A stretch of 54,142 nucleotides of DNA from Alphaproteobacteria bacterium UBA3002 (GCA_002346425.1 DDZS01000063.1:1-54142); one strand, 5' to 3'; shown: positions 8,295-16,608, counted from the stretch's first letter. The notes: generated from the letters alone by a model not told the origin. Made by a program: numbers and translations.

Positions 8295-9089
8295 ATGGAA
8301 TTTGCATCGCTTTTAGATATGCCTATCTTGTGGCCTGAAATCCGGCTGCATCCTTTCGTGTTGTCGTTATTGTTCGTGGTGGGCTTGTGTTTGGGCAGTT
8401 TTATTTCCCTAATCAGCTATCGCATGGTGCATGAAATGCCATGGGTAAATGTGCGCTCGCAATGCACTTCCTGCAAGAAAGCATTGCGTGCCCGCGAACT
8501 CGTGCCGGTTTTCTCGTGGGTGCGACAGGGTGGAAAGTGCAGCTGCGGCGCGACCATTTCAGTGCGCTATCCCATCATAGAATGTATTAGCGGGTTATGT
8601 GTCATTCTGACGGCGTGGGCGGTGCCGGATTTTTGGTCATTTTTGATTCTGACCGGATTAGTGCTGTCGATTCTTACCTTATGCGTGACGGATTTTGAAT
8701 ATTATATCATTCCGGATGAAATTCAGATCGCGATGCTGTTACTCGGCATCGCGTATGTCATGCATCAGGAGCTGCCGTTCGATACTCATCTGATCGGATT
8801 GGGCGTTGGCTTGGCGGTCGGACTCGGGCTGCATTTTGGCGCGAAATGGATTCTGAAAAAAGATGGATTGGGATTCGGCGATGTCAAATTGCTCGCGATC
8901 ATCGGGTTATGGATCGGGCTTGCCCCTTTTCCGGTATTCTTTTTCCTCTCCGGCATGTTTGGAATTTTTACCGCGATCGGTTGGCGTTTGTTAGGATTGG
9001 GAGAGCGCTTTCCCTTTGGCCCGGCACTGGCCTGGGCCATGCTACTGATCGTCATGGTTCCGGAAGTTGGGCAGATATTGCAGCGGTGA
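8295..9089 (+). CDS. Type IV prepilin peptidase / N-methyltransferase (A24 family)
   Basis: The 264-residue integral membrane protein matches the GspO/PilD family. It has an N-terminal membrane segment with LGSFISLISYR, a cytoplasmic zinc loop with cysteines at residues 57, 60, 82 and 84, then several membrane helices carrying the aspartyl protease residues around DFEYYIIPD (133-141) and in the GFGDVKLL motif. The full zinc loop suggests both leader cleavage and N-methylation. AGAAGGG six bases before the ATG at 8295 decides the start. It is read away from rpiB and lies 97 bases before a pilus secretin, so it probably processes pilins for that machine; no pilin gene is visible here. Confidence 0.92.
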   Translation: MEFASLLDMPILWPEIRLHPFVLSLLFVVGLCLGSFISLISYRMVHEMPWVNVRSQCTSCKKALRARELVPVFSWVRQGGKCSCGATISVRYPIIECISGLCVILTAWAVPDFWSFLILTGLVLSILTLCVTDFEYYIIPDEIQIAMLLLGIAYVMHQELPFDTHLIGLGVGLAVGLGLHFGAKWILKKDGLGFGDVKLLAIIGLWIGLAPFPVFFFLSGMFGIFTAIGWRLLGLGERFPFGPALAWAMLLIVMVPEVGQILQR

Positions 9090-9097
9090 ATTCGGTT

Positions 9098-9106
9098 TGT
9101 GGATAA
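9098..9106 (-). promoter_or_regulatory. Perfect DnaA-box 9-mer upstream of the secretin gene
   Basis: The bases TGTGGATAA are the complement of the consensus DnaA box TTATCCACA. The box lies 12 bases before the proposed -35 element of the secretin promoter. Roughly one such 9-mer is expected by chance in a window of this size counting both strands, so the assignment is tentative. No cluster of boxes that would suggest an origin was noticed. Confidence 0.3.
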
Positions 9107-9118
9107 GCGCGTTCAACA

Positions 9119-9147
9119 TTGTCAATACGTTATATTGTGTGTATAGG
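9119..9147 (+). promoter_or_regulatory. Putative sigma-70 promoter for the secretin operon
   Basis: TTGTCA at 9119-9124 and TATAGG at 9142-9147 are separated by 17 bases, in the only long gap (97 bases) before the secretin gene. The surrounding sequence is AT-rich compared with its neighbours. Transcription would begin near 9154 and give a leader of roughly 30 bases. The -10 element matches the consensus in four positions only. Confidence 0.4.
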
Positions 9148-9186
9148 TCTACTAACAATACTAGATTTATGGGTGGCTATTAAACA

Positions 9187-11085
9187 GTGGAATGCAGCAC
9201 GACATCGTCAATCGTCTGGCTAAAGCGCGCCGGAAGCGTGGCGGCATTAAGTCTCTGGCTGCTGGGCTGCGCATCTGAAGGCGGCGTTTTTGACCCCGAT
9301 ATGTATGATAAGATCGACAAGGGAATGGACCTGTCGCGGGATGATTATCGTAATATAAGCCTGCCAAAAGGCAAAACCAAAGACGACATGGAGCTGCAGG
9401 CGCAGATTGTGAAAGCGCCGCCGCCCATTCCGAAAGTCTCTCAGATTTTGGCGAAGCCGAAGCCCCCGCGCGTTGGGCAAACGAAGTTGGTCTCCTTAAC
9501 GGTTACCGATGATGTGCCATTAAAAGATGTGTTGATTGAATTGGCGCGTTTGGCCGATGTCGATATCGAAATTGGGCCAGATGTACAAGGCGGCATCAAT
9601 TTCCGCGCCAAAGACAAGCCCTTTGCCGAAGTGATCGAGCGTGTGGCCGATCTGGCGAGCCTGCGCTATTCGATGAAGCGCGGTGTATTGCGTGTGGAGC
9701 GCGATCTGCCGTATTTGAAAAACTATTCTATCGATTTCCTGAATATCGTGCGTGATAGCTCCAGCGATATTAGTCTCTCAACCGATGGCGGTGGCGGAGG
9801 CGGCAGCAGTAGCGGCGGTGGCGATAGCGGCGGCGGCGGCGGTGGCGGCGGCAGCAGTGGGGGCAGTAGTGGCAGCGGTGGCGGCGGCGGTCTCACCACG
9901 GGCACTACCACGTCCATTACGTCGGAATCGGCCAGTGATTTCTGGGCCGCGCTTGAAAGCAGCATGGCAGAAATTCTGAATTATCAGCCAACACCAGAAT
10001 TGCGCGCGTTAGCAGAAGAATTGAGCGAGCGGGCGGCGCAAACAGAAAACGCGGCGACTGCGGCAGCAGCGGAAACTGTGACCAATGCGGCAAGCGGTAA
10101 TTTGGCGGTGCGGGGTCGTAATGGGGCGTTTTTTGTGATCAACCGCCAGGCAGGCATACTGACAGTTTCTGCTTCGCAGCGTCAGCATGAAGAAGTGAAT
10201 TCATATCTCGAGCTGTTAGAACGAAACGCCTCGGCGCAGGTATTGATTGAAGCGAAAATCGTAGAAGTCGAGCTGGATGACCGCTATCAGAGCGGGATTG
10301 ATTGGGCCGCAGCCGTCGGCAATACGAATTTTGACCTGAGTTTCCCCAATCCTGCCACGAATAGCGCGTTGATCTCAGTCGATCCGGATGACAATAATCT
10401 CGGGATCAATCTGGATGCCGTGGTGCAATTCGTTGAACAGTTTGGTACCTCGCGTATTCTCTCCAATCCGCGCTTGCATGCGATTAATAACCAGCAAGCG
10501 GTGCTCACATTTGCCGAAAACCGCGTATTCTTTGACCTGACCATTGATCAGGAAGACGCGACGTCGGTTGATGGAAACTTCATTCCCGGTTCAGTCGGTT
10601 TATCGGCAGAGCGGTATACCGTGCCGATTGGCCTGATTCTGAATATCCTGCCATCGATTAATATGGATACCAGCGAAGTGACCTTGAATGTGCGTCCAAC
10701 TATTTCTCGCCAGATCGATACGGTCAGCGATCCGGTTGCTCAATTGGCGCAAGCGGCAATCGCTGCGGGCCAAACCATCAATGCCGATGTGCCGGTGATC
10801 GAAATTCGCGAGCTGGATTCGGTGATGAAGTTGAAATCGGGTAGTGTCATGGTAATCGGCGGTCTGATGGAAGACACCAACCGCTCCGATGAAACAGGCG
10901 TACCACTAGTGAGCGATATTCCGTGGATAGGCAATGCGTTTAAAAGCCGGACTAAGCTGAATAACAAAACCGAATTAATCATCTTTATCAAAGCAACCAT
11001 TGTGGGCTCAAACGGCGGCTATCATCAAACGGACCGCAACGTCTACGAGAAATACTCGGACGATCCACGGCCCTTATCTTTCTAA
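9187..11085 (+). CDS. MshL-like type IV pilus secretin (outer membrane lipoprotein)
   Basis: The 632-residue protein has a lipoprotein signal with lipobox LLGC and Cys28. It continues with a secretin N-type domain at about residues 100-190, a glycine/serine-only linker at 201-235, a SDFWAALESSMAEIL segment typical of MshL proteins, and a C-terminal secretin domain (about 350-610) with VLIEAKIVEVELDD and SGSVMVIGGLMED. Secretins form the outer-membrane gate for pili or type II secretion; the SDFW segment favours the MSHA-type pilus subfamily. The start is a GTG at 9187. A permease gene follows after 18 bases. A competing assignment is GspD/PilQ. Confidence 0.85.
   Translation: MECSTTSSIVWLKRAGSVAALSLWLLGCASEGGVFDPDMYDKIDKGMDLSRDDYRNISLPKGKTKDDMELQAQIVKAPPPIPKVSQILAKPKPPRVGQTKLVSLTVTDDVPLKDVLIELARLADVDIEIGPDVQGGINFRAKDKPFAEVIERVADLASLRYSMKRGVLRVERDLPYLKNYSIDFLNIVRDSSSDISLSTDGGGGGGSSSGGGDSGGGGGGGGSSGGSSGSGGGGGLTTGTTTSITSESASDFWAALESSMAEILNYQPTPELRALAEELSERAAQTENAATAAAAETVTNAASGNLAVRGRNGAFFVINRQAGILTVSASQRQHEEVNSYLELLERNASAQVLIEAKIVEVELDDRYQSGIDWAAAVGNTNFDLSFPNPATNSALISVDPDDNNLGINLDAVVQFVEQFGTSRILSNPRLHAINNQQAVLTFAENRVFFDLTIDQEDATSVDGNFIPGSVGLSAERYTVPIGLILNILPSINMDTSEVTLNVRPTISRQIDTVSDPVAQLAQAAIAAGQTINADVPVIEIRELDSVMKLKSGSVMVIGGLMEDTNRSDETGVPLVSDIPWIGNAFKSRTKLNNKTELIIFIKATIVGSNGGYHQTDRNVYEKYSDDPRPLSF
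9786..9895 (+). repeat. GGC/GGT/AGC-rich low-complexity tract inside the secretin gene
   Basis: Nearly uninterrupted glycine and serine codons encode a flexible linker of about 35 residues between the N-terminal and secretin domains. The trinucleotide-like DNA repeat could vary in length by replication slippage without shifting frame. Confidence 0.8.
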
Positions 11086-11103
11086 AGCGTCAGGGAGACC
11101 ATT

Positions 11104-11868
11104 ATGTGGACGAATATTCGTTACATCCTCATCACTGCAGTACGTGACAAGCTGTTTGTCGGGCTATTGATTGGCTTAATCGCAGCGGCTGGCATTGCGG
11201 CGTCCATGGGCAATACCGCGATGCTTGAACCAGAGCAAATGACACTCACCTTTGCGGCTGGCGGCATGCGCATGATTCTCGCGGTCGGTGTGATCGTATT
11301 CGTGTGCTTTCACATTCGCCACGCCTTTGAGAGCAAAGAAATTGACGTGCTGCTCTCGCGCCCGATTTCACGTAGCCATGTGATTCTCTCCTATTGGCTG
11401 GGCTTCGCGCTCATCACGTCCTTGCTGGTAATTCCAGTGCTGATTATTTTATATGCACTCGGCCTGATCGACATCACAGGTTATTGGTATTGGTCACTGA
11501 GTTTACTGCTGGAATTGTGGCTGGTGGTCTCAATCTCTTTATTTGCGGCATTTACGCTTCCCAGTGCGGTTGCAGCGGTATTGGCAAGTCTCGGCTTTTA
11601 CGTCTTGTCGCGCATGATGGGCTTTTTCATCTCGACCGCCGAACACGGCATTTTATTCGAAGACCCCACCGTCAATATGATTTTGAAGAATGTCATTCTC
11701 TTCATCTCAATCGTTATTCCGCGGCTCGATTTTTTTGGCAAAAGCACCTGGTTGGTCTATGAAACCGATTACACCGAATATGTGCAGTTGTTCGCGACCC
11801 AAGCGCTGGTCTTCATTCCCTTCTTACTGGTGCTGACCATCATCGACTTCAAACGTAAGGAATTTTAA
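11104..11868 (+). CDS. ABC-2 type membrane permease protein, no partner ATPase nearby
   Basis: The 254-residue protein has about six hydrophobic segments and no soluble domain. The motif EIDVLLSRPISRSHVILSYWLG near residues 78-99 resembles the coupling region of ABC-2 family permeases such as ABC2_membrane_2 proteins. It should be an inner-membrane protein moving a substrate that cannot be deduced. No ATP-binding subunit is encoded next to it, so an ATPase from elsewhere, or a non-transport role, is needed. It lies 18 bases after the secretin and four bases before the next gene, implying one transcript with the pilus gate. Confidence 0.65.
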   Translation: MWTNIRYILITAVRDKLFVGLLIGLIAAAGIAASMGNTAMLEPEQMTLTFAAGGMRMILAVGVIVFVCFHIRHAFESKEIDVLLSRPISRSHVILSYWLGFALITSLLVIPVLIILYALGLIDITGYWYWSLSLLLELWLVVSISLFAAFTLPSAVAAVLASLGFYVLSRMMGFFISTAEHGILFEDPTVNMILKNVILFISIVIPRLDFFGKSTWLVYETDYTEYVQLFATQALVFIPFLLVLTIIDFKRKEF

Positions 11869-11872
11869 GCCG

Positions 11873-12595
11873 ATGCGTGTGCCGATTCTATTGGCGATTA
11901 TTTTTTTAGGGCTGCAAACCGCATTCTGGTATCAGACCTATTTAATCCTGCCGAAAATGGAGATTGTACCCAACGTGCCGGGTGAAGAAACCGTTGAAGC
12001 AATTTCACTGGGGGATAAAGAGTTTTTCTTCCGCTATCTAGGCCTGCAATTACAAAATGCCGGCGATACCTATGGACGTTTCACGGCTTTGTATAAATAT
12101 GATTTTAATAAGCTGTACCATTGGTTCCGGCTGCTCGACAAATTGAACCCGACGTCCAATTATATTCCTTCCATGGCGACCTATTATTTTGCGCAAACAC
12201 AGAATAAACCCGATGTCCGCTATGTCGTCGATTATCTGGCAGAGCATGCGAGTGCACGTCCGGAAGAAAAATGGTGGTGGCTGGTCCAAGCCGCCTATCT
12301 GGCTAACCATAAACTGGAAAATAAAGAACTGGCTTTGCGCATTGCACAGCCTTTGGCCGATACACAAGGCATTCCCCTATGGGCACGGCAAACGCCCGCC
12401 TTTTTATATGAACAAAAAGGCGAATTTGATGCCGCGCTCGATATCATCGATAATATTCTGGCCGATACGGATGATATCAAACAGGGAGAATTGAATTTCA
12501 TGCGTTACTTCGTTGAGGAACGTCTGGATCGCTTAGAAAAGGTCAAACATCACCGGGAACGGTTAGAAAAACGGCCAGTCCCTCTGGAGGAATAA
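11873..12595 (+). CDS. Membrane-anchored helical-repeat (TPR-like) protein of unknown function
   Basis: The 240-residue product starts with a single hydrophobic segment (residues 4-20) without a clear cleavage site, so it is probably anchored with the rest in the periplasm. The body is helical and resembles tetratricopeptide repeats, for instance the ALRIAQPLADTQGIPLWARQ and GEFDAALDIIDNILADTD stretches. Unusual WWW residues occur around 123-125. I recognise no named family. Tight spacing on both sides (four and eight bases) ties it to the permease and the AraC-type regulator, and a scaffold role in the same apparatus is an inference. Confidence 0.6.
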   Translation: MRVPILLAIIFLGLQTAFWYQTYLILPKMEIVPNVPGEETVEAISLGDKEFFFRYLGLQLQNAGDTYGRFTALYKYDFNKLYHWFRLLDKLNPTSNYIPSMATYYFAQTQNKPDVRYVVDYLAEHASARPEEKWWWLVQAAYLANHKLENKELALRIAQPLADTQGIPLWARQTPAFLYEQKGEFDAALDIIDNILADTDDIKQGELNFMRYFVEERLDRLEKVKHHRERLEKRPVPLEE

Positions 12596-12603
12596 GCCCG
12601 ATC

Positions 12604-13650
12604 ATGGGCGATACCATTCTTACCCTGCTGCAGGCGCTGCAATTAGCCGCGTTATTACCCTGCCTCTTTCTGATCGGCTTATTGGTGCTGCTAACGCGCC
12701 CGCTTAGCCATGCCATTGTGCCCGTCGCCTTTTTCATCGTGTTAGGCACCAGTTTCCTGCCCGGCTTACTTATTGATACCGGAAGCGCATCGGTAGCGGA
12801 AATGGTGCTTCTATGGATCACTTCCTTATTGCCTGCATTTACTTTTTTATTGATTGTGCAGCTTTGGCGGGGCGGGGTGCCGCATTGGAGTTACTGGCTG
12901 ATTCTGGCGCTACCGATTATTGGGGGTTCTTCAACGGTCTATGCCACTTTCGCGATTGATGAAGTCTGCATGGCGGATACATGTTTGCAGGCAGAAAATT
13001 TTCGTGTGCTTTACCAACTCTTCGCATCCAGCGCGATCTTCCTATTATTGATGGCGCATATTTCCCACGTTCCCGCGTCCGGGGTAAAACATCGCTATGC
13101 CAGCCATCGCTATTGGGTGATTATCGCGCTGATCTTGTTCGGGGTATTATTGATTGCCAACGATTTTTTCATTTTAAAGGAAAGTATCACGGCTAAACAG
13201 CACGATATTATCGCGCTGGTGCTGCGCATCGCATTCATCTATCTCGTCACGACATCGCTGTTTCGTTTGTTCGATACCAAGCCCGCCAAACCACCGCGCG
13301 AAACCGAATATGATCAGGACGTCATCCAGGCATTAGACACCGCCATGCGTGAACAGCACATCTATCGCGAAATGGGATTAAGTCGCGATAGTCTGGCTGC
13401 GAAACTCGACGTATCAGACAAGCGATTGTCCGTGATTATCAATCAGGTCTTTCAGAAAAATTTTAATGAATATGTGAATCAGTTTCGTGTTGAGGAAGCC
13501 AAAAAGCGTTTAGCCGATGAAGATACGGCGATTACGATTATCGCCTTCGAAGTCGGGTTTAGCAGCATTGCCTCGTTTAACCGGGTCTTCAAATCTTTGA
13601 CTGGAATGTCTCCGAGCGCGTATCGCAGCGCCCAGACTCCCCCATTATAA
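12604..13650 (+). CDS. AraC-family regulator with a seven-helix membrane domain
   Basis: The first 220 or so residues of this 348-residue protein form about seven hydrophobic helices. The last 100 hold an AraC/XylS DNA-binding domain with two helix-turn-helix units, RDSLAAKLDVSDKRLSVIIN and the IIAFEVGFSSIASFNRVFK family signature followed by GMSPSAYR. Membrane-bound AraC regulators with this layout sense signals in or across the membrane. It is the last gene of the secretin-permease-TPR operon and may regulate it. The stop is two bases from the converging panB stop, with no terminator hairpin between. Confidence 0.85.
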   Translation: MGDTILTLLQALQLAALLPCLFLIGLLVLLTRPLSHAIVPVAFFIVLGTSFLPGLLIDTGSASVAEMVLLWITSLLPAFTFLLIVQLWRGGVPHWSYWLILALPIIGGSSTVYATFAIDEVCMADTCLQAENFRVLYQLFASSAIFLLLMAHISHVPASGVKHRYASHRYWVIIALILFGVLLIANDFFILKESITAKQHDIIALVLRIAFIYLVTTSLFRLFDTKPAKPPRETEYDQDVIQALDTAMREQHIYREMGLSRDSLAAKLDVSDKRLSVIINQVFQKNFNEYVNQFRVEEAKKRLADEDTAITIIAFEVGFSSIASFNRVFKSLTGMSPSAYRSAQTPPL

Positions 13651-13652
13651 AT

Positions 13653-14477
13653 TTAATCGGCTTTCGGCGTGTAACATTCCGCAGGGCCGGGAAATTGCCG
13701 TTCACGCACTGCAGTGGCATAGGCGGCTGCGGCCTCGCTGACGGCGTTTCGCAGATTGGCGAATTCGCGCACGAATCGTGGCGTCGTTTCATGCAAGCCC
13801 AGCATATCTTCGCTGACCAGCACTTGCCCATCACAGGCGGGGGAAGCCCCGATACCAATGGTTGGAATATGTACCGCTTCGGTGATGCGTTTGGCGACAG
13901 GTTCGGAAGTGCCTTCAAGCAATAAGGCGAACGCGCCGGCATCTTCAAATGCATGGGCTTCGGCAAGCAATCCTTCCGCTTCCGATTCAGTGCGCCCCTG
14001 GTATCGATAGCCACCGGCGGTGAGCAAATGTTGCGGCTTCAATCCGGTATGCGCCATAACGGGGATTCCGCGTTCGGTTAGAAATGCGACGGTCTCGACT
14101 AGCTCCATTCCCGCTTCCATTTTAACGGCGTGCGCGCCACTACGCTGCAACAGCTTCGCAGCATGGCGGAACGCCTGCTCCTTGCTCTCTTGATACGCGC
14201 CAAAAGGCATGTCGACAACGACCAGCGCGTGTTTAGTCGTGTTCACCACCGCGGTCGCATGGGCGATCATGGTGTTAAGCGACACATCAAGCGTTGATTC
14301 GCGGCCATACAGCACCATGCCAAGGGAATCGCCGACGATAAATAGATCAATATGCGGGTCAAACAACGCGGCAAAAGGGGCGCCGTAAGCGGTCAGCGAA
14401 ACGATCGGTACTTTGCCTTTGCGTGCTTTAATATCGCGTACACTCAAACGGCGTGCGGGCGCATTATGCTTCGACAT
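13653..14477 (-). CDS. panB: 3-methyl-2-oxobutanoate hydroxymethyltransferase
   Basis: PanB transfers a hydroxymethyl group from methylene-tetrahydrofolate to alpha-ketoisovalerate, the first committed step to pantothenate. The ATG at 14477 precedes the canonical N-terminus; the frame runs further upstream but inside the kinase gene. The 274-residue product has VPIVSLTAYGAPFAALFD, the metal/substrate segments VGDSLGMVLYG and VDMPFGAYQ, HAVKMEAG and TIGIGASPACDGQVLV. It overlaps the end of the upstream histidine kinase gene by 14 bases, suggesting co-transcription. No panC or panE is in the window. Confidence 0.95.
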   Translation of the reverse strand: MSKHNAPARRLSVRDIKARKGKVPIVSLTAYGAPFAALFDPHIDLFIVGDSLGMVLYGRESTLDVSLNTMIAHATAVVNTTKHALVVVDMPFGAYQESKEQAFRHAAKLLQRSGAHAVKMEAGMELVETVAFLTERGIPVMAHTGLKPQHLLTAGGYRYQGRTESEAEGLLAEAHAFEDAGAFALLLEGTSEPVAKRITEAVHIPTIGIGASPACDGQVLVSEDMLGLHETTPRFVREFANLRNAVSEAAAAYATAVRERQFPGPAECYTPKAD

Positions 14478-15972
14478 CGGCTTCCTCGTCCGTATCGGTT
14501 TCTTTCGGTGGCCAGACTTGAGTATGTTCAGGCGGCAGAACGATGGTGATACGGGTACCCACATTGACTTCGCTGGCCATGGTGAAACTGCCACCCATAA
14601 TCTCAATGAATTTTTTCGATAGCGGCAGCCCAAGGCCAGTGCCTTCGTATTTGCGGGACAATTTGCTGTCTACCTGTCCAAATGGCGCCATCACTTTGGC
14701 AATGTCCTTCGGCGCGATACCGATACCCGTATCGGTGACCTCGATATGCACGGTTTTATCGGTAATTTTTTGCCACATGCTGACGCGTACTTCACCACCG
14801 GCAGGGGTGAATTTCACCGCGTTTGATAGCAGATTCAGTAATACTTGCTTGAGTTTCTTACCATCGGTAATGCATTCGATGGGTTCACCCGGCAAGTCTT
14901 GATTCAAGGTAATCTGAGCTTCTTCGGCACGTGGAATCATCAGGCGCATGCTATTGACGATCAATTTGGAGATGTCGACGGTATTCAAATCCAGTTCCAG
15001 TTTACCGGCTTCTGCTTTCGAGAAATCGAGAATATCGTTGATCAGCGTCAGCAGATGCGAGCCCGACGAATGGATGTCGTTAATATAGCCCTGATATTCC
15101 TGCGGCAGGTTTTGCATCGCTTCTGCGCGGATAATGTCCGAAAAGCCAATAATCGCGTTCAACGGCGTGCGCAATTCATGGCTGATATTAGCCAGAAAGT
15201 CGGACTTGTCTTTGCTTTTACTTTCTGCCGCCGTAGCCATTTCCACAAGTTCTTCGTTATTTTCATGTTGCTTGCTGATAATCGCTTCTGCGCGGCGTGC
15301 GACAAAATACAGGATAGCAATTAAGGTTAGGAAAATACCCAAAATACTGCCCATTACCAGATATTGCATGAACTTCATGTTCTGTAATGGCTCGGAGATA
15401 TCGGTTACCAGCTCCATCGACCCAAGGCTGGGATAACAATAGGACATCATCGTATCCCCGCCGGTTTGACAATCCGGGGCCGTGGGGCGGTAATTCGGAT
15501 TTTCAAAGCGGATGATGCTTTCGTAGACGGTCGAGGTATTCAGATTGGTCACGCCTATGCGTGCCTCGTCGATCTGGCGATGAAACAGCGCCTGTTCACC
15601 CGCTTCCTGAGCGCCGGAAAGCATAATATCCCGCTCCGAACTGTCGCGAATTTCATCGGTCACGCTTTTGGTAATCAGGTTACCGCGGTGATCGATGATT
15701 GCGACGCGGTCGACGGGCAAATCTTGGAAATAGAGCATCGCCTGATCGCGGAAGGTCAACATTGCCGTAATTCGGTTGCTCGCCCGGCTATCGGGATAAT
15801 AAGGTAGCCAGACATATTGCATGAATTTTTGCGCGAGCACTTCATGCTTCCGGGCGGTACTTTCAATAAGCGTATCGTACGCACGCTGTTGAATCATGCC
15901 GCCGACAAACATGGCGAGGCCAACGCACATTACAATGCTGATTCCATAAAAATAGCGCAAAAACCAGAACAT
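14464..15972 (-). CDS. Membrane sensor histidine kinase (DivJ/PleC-like core)
   Basis: The 502-residue kinase has membrane helices at about 3-27 and 201-224 enclosing a periplasmic sensor region of roughly 170 residues. Its HisKA domain has the phospho-acceptor His265 in FLANISHELRTPLNAIIGF, followed by a complete HATPase domain with GTGLGLPLSKKFIEIMGGSF. The HisKA core resembles the cell-cycle kinases DivJ and PleC of alphaproteobacteria, but the ligand is unknown. No response regulator is adjacent. It diverges from rpmH, and the bases before its start hold only a poorly spaced AAGG. Confidence 0.88.
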   Translation of the reverse strand: MFWFLRYFYGISIVMCVGLAMFVGGMIQQRAYDTLIESTARKHEVLAQKFMQYVWLPYYPDSRASNRITAMLTFRDQAMLYFQDLPVDRVAIIDHRGNLITKSVTDEIRDSSERDIMLSGAQEAGEQALFHRQIDEARIGVTNLNTSTVYESIIRFENPNYRPTAPDCQTGGDTMMSYCYPSLGSMELVTDISEPLQNMKFMQYLVMGSILGIFLTLIAILYFVARRAEAIISKQHENNEELVEMATAAESKSKDKSDFLANISHELRTPLNAIIGFSDIIRAEAMQNLPQEYQGYINDIHSSGSHLLTLINDILDFSKAEAGKLELDLNTVDISKLIVNSMRLMIPRAEEAQITLNQDLPGEPIECITDGKKLKQVLLNLLSNAVKFTPAGGEVRVSMWQKITDKTVHIEVTDTGIGIAPKDIAKVMAPFGQVDSKLSRKYEGTGLGLPLSKKFIEIMGGSFTMASEVNVGTRITIVLPPEHTQVWPPKETDTDEEADVEA

Positions 15973-16058
15973 GCCTTGGTCATAAGATAGCAGGCGAGGA
16001 AAATCCAGTCATTCCTGATTTTACCAGCACCAGTGGCACTTTTTATCACAACCAAGGC

Positions 16059-16087
16059 TTGACGTGCGGGATTTTACCCGCTATCAG
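16059..16087 (+). promoter_or_regulatory. Sigma-70 promoter of the rpmH-rnpA operon
   Basis: TTGACG at 16059-16064 and TATCAG at 16082-16087 are separated by exactly 17 bases, directly upstream of rpmH. The predicted start near 16094 leaves a leader of about 19 bases with GGAGA as ribosome binding site. The spacer contains a perfect inverted repeat, GCGGG and CCCGC around six AT-rich bases (16066-16081), which may be a regulator site. Confidence 0.65.
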
Positions 16088-16112
16088 GCTGTTTTTGATT
16101 GGAGACTAAGCA

Positions 16113-16247
16113 ATGAAACGCACTTTTCAGCCGAGCAACCTGGTTCGTAAACGCCGCCATGGCTTTCGTGCGCGTATGGCAACGGTCGGTGGTCGTAAAG
16201 TTCTGGCCGCTCGTCGTTCCCGCGGCCGCAAGCGCCTGAGCGCGTAA
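16113..16247 (+). CDS. rpmH: 50S ribosomal protein L34
   Basis: This 44-residue, very basic protein is the canonical L34, from MKRTFQPSNLVRKRRHGFRA to the RGRKRLSA end. It belongs to the large ribosomal subunit. GGAGA at 16101-16105 lies eight bases upstream of the ATG. It opens the conserved rpmH-rnpA-yidD-yidC block and is preceded by a recognisable promoter. Confidence 0.98.
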   Translation: MKRTFQPSNLVRKRRHGFRARMATVGGRKVLAARRSRGRKRLSA

Positions 16248-16266
16248 TTCTTTAGACAATAGACGC

Positions 16267-16608
16267 GTGACGCAGCTTATGCGCTTGCGCAAACGCGCCG
16301 ATTTTCTGCGCTGCGCGGCCGTTGGTCGTAAATCCGTCACCCATGCCTTTATCCTGCAAAGCCTGCCCGGCTACGATCCAGAGGCATCGGCGATATGGCT
16401 GGGCTTTACAGCCACGAAAAAAACGGGCAATGCAGTGATTCGTAATCGCCTGAAACGCCGCCTGCGCGCCTTAGCGCGTGAGGTGATTCCTTCCGATGGG
16501 ATTGCCGGAACCGCTTACGTTTTGATCGCGCGTAAAAATTGCGTGCATTATCCCTATGATCGCCTTAAACAAGACCTCCATGACGCACTTCGCCACTTGT
16601 CTCGCTAA
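16267..16608 (+). CDS. rnpA: Ribonuclease P protein component
   Basis: RnpA is the basic protein cofactor of RNase P, which matures the 5' ends of tRNAs. The 113-residue sequence has the N-terminal RLRKRADFLRC and the RNR-type signature in GNAVIRNRLKRRLRALARE. The start may be the GTG at 16267 or the ATG at 16279, which lies closer to the conserved RLRKR; the longer form is given. Its 3' end overlaps yidD by 29 bases. The RNA subunit gene rnpB was not seen here. Confidence 0.94.
   Translation: MTQLMRLRKRADFLRCAAVGRKSVTHAFILQSLPGYDPEASAIWLGFTATKKTGNAVIRNRLKRRLRALAREVIPSDGIAGTAYVLIARKNCVHYPYDRLKQDLHDALRHLSR

Noticed and set aside
9090..9186. Replication origin suggested by a DnaA box near an AT-rich stretch
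   Set aside because: There is only one box, no cluster or repeat array, and no dnaA, dnaN or parAB genes nearby.
9723..9965. Proline-rich open frame antisense to the secretin linker
   Set aside because: It is the complement of the Gly/Ser codon repeat; poly-Pro/Leu composition, no ribosome binding site, and the sense frame is clearly coding.
16074..16340. Minus-strand open frame across rpmH and rnpA
   Set aside because: It lies opposite two conserved genes and has no recognisable domain or start signal.
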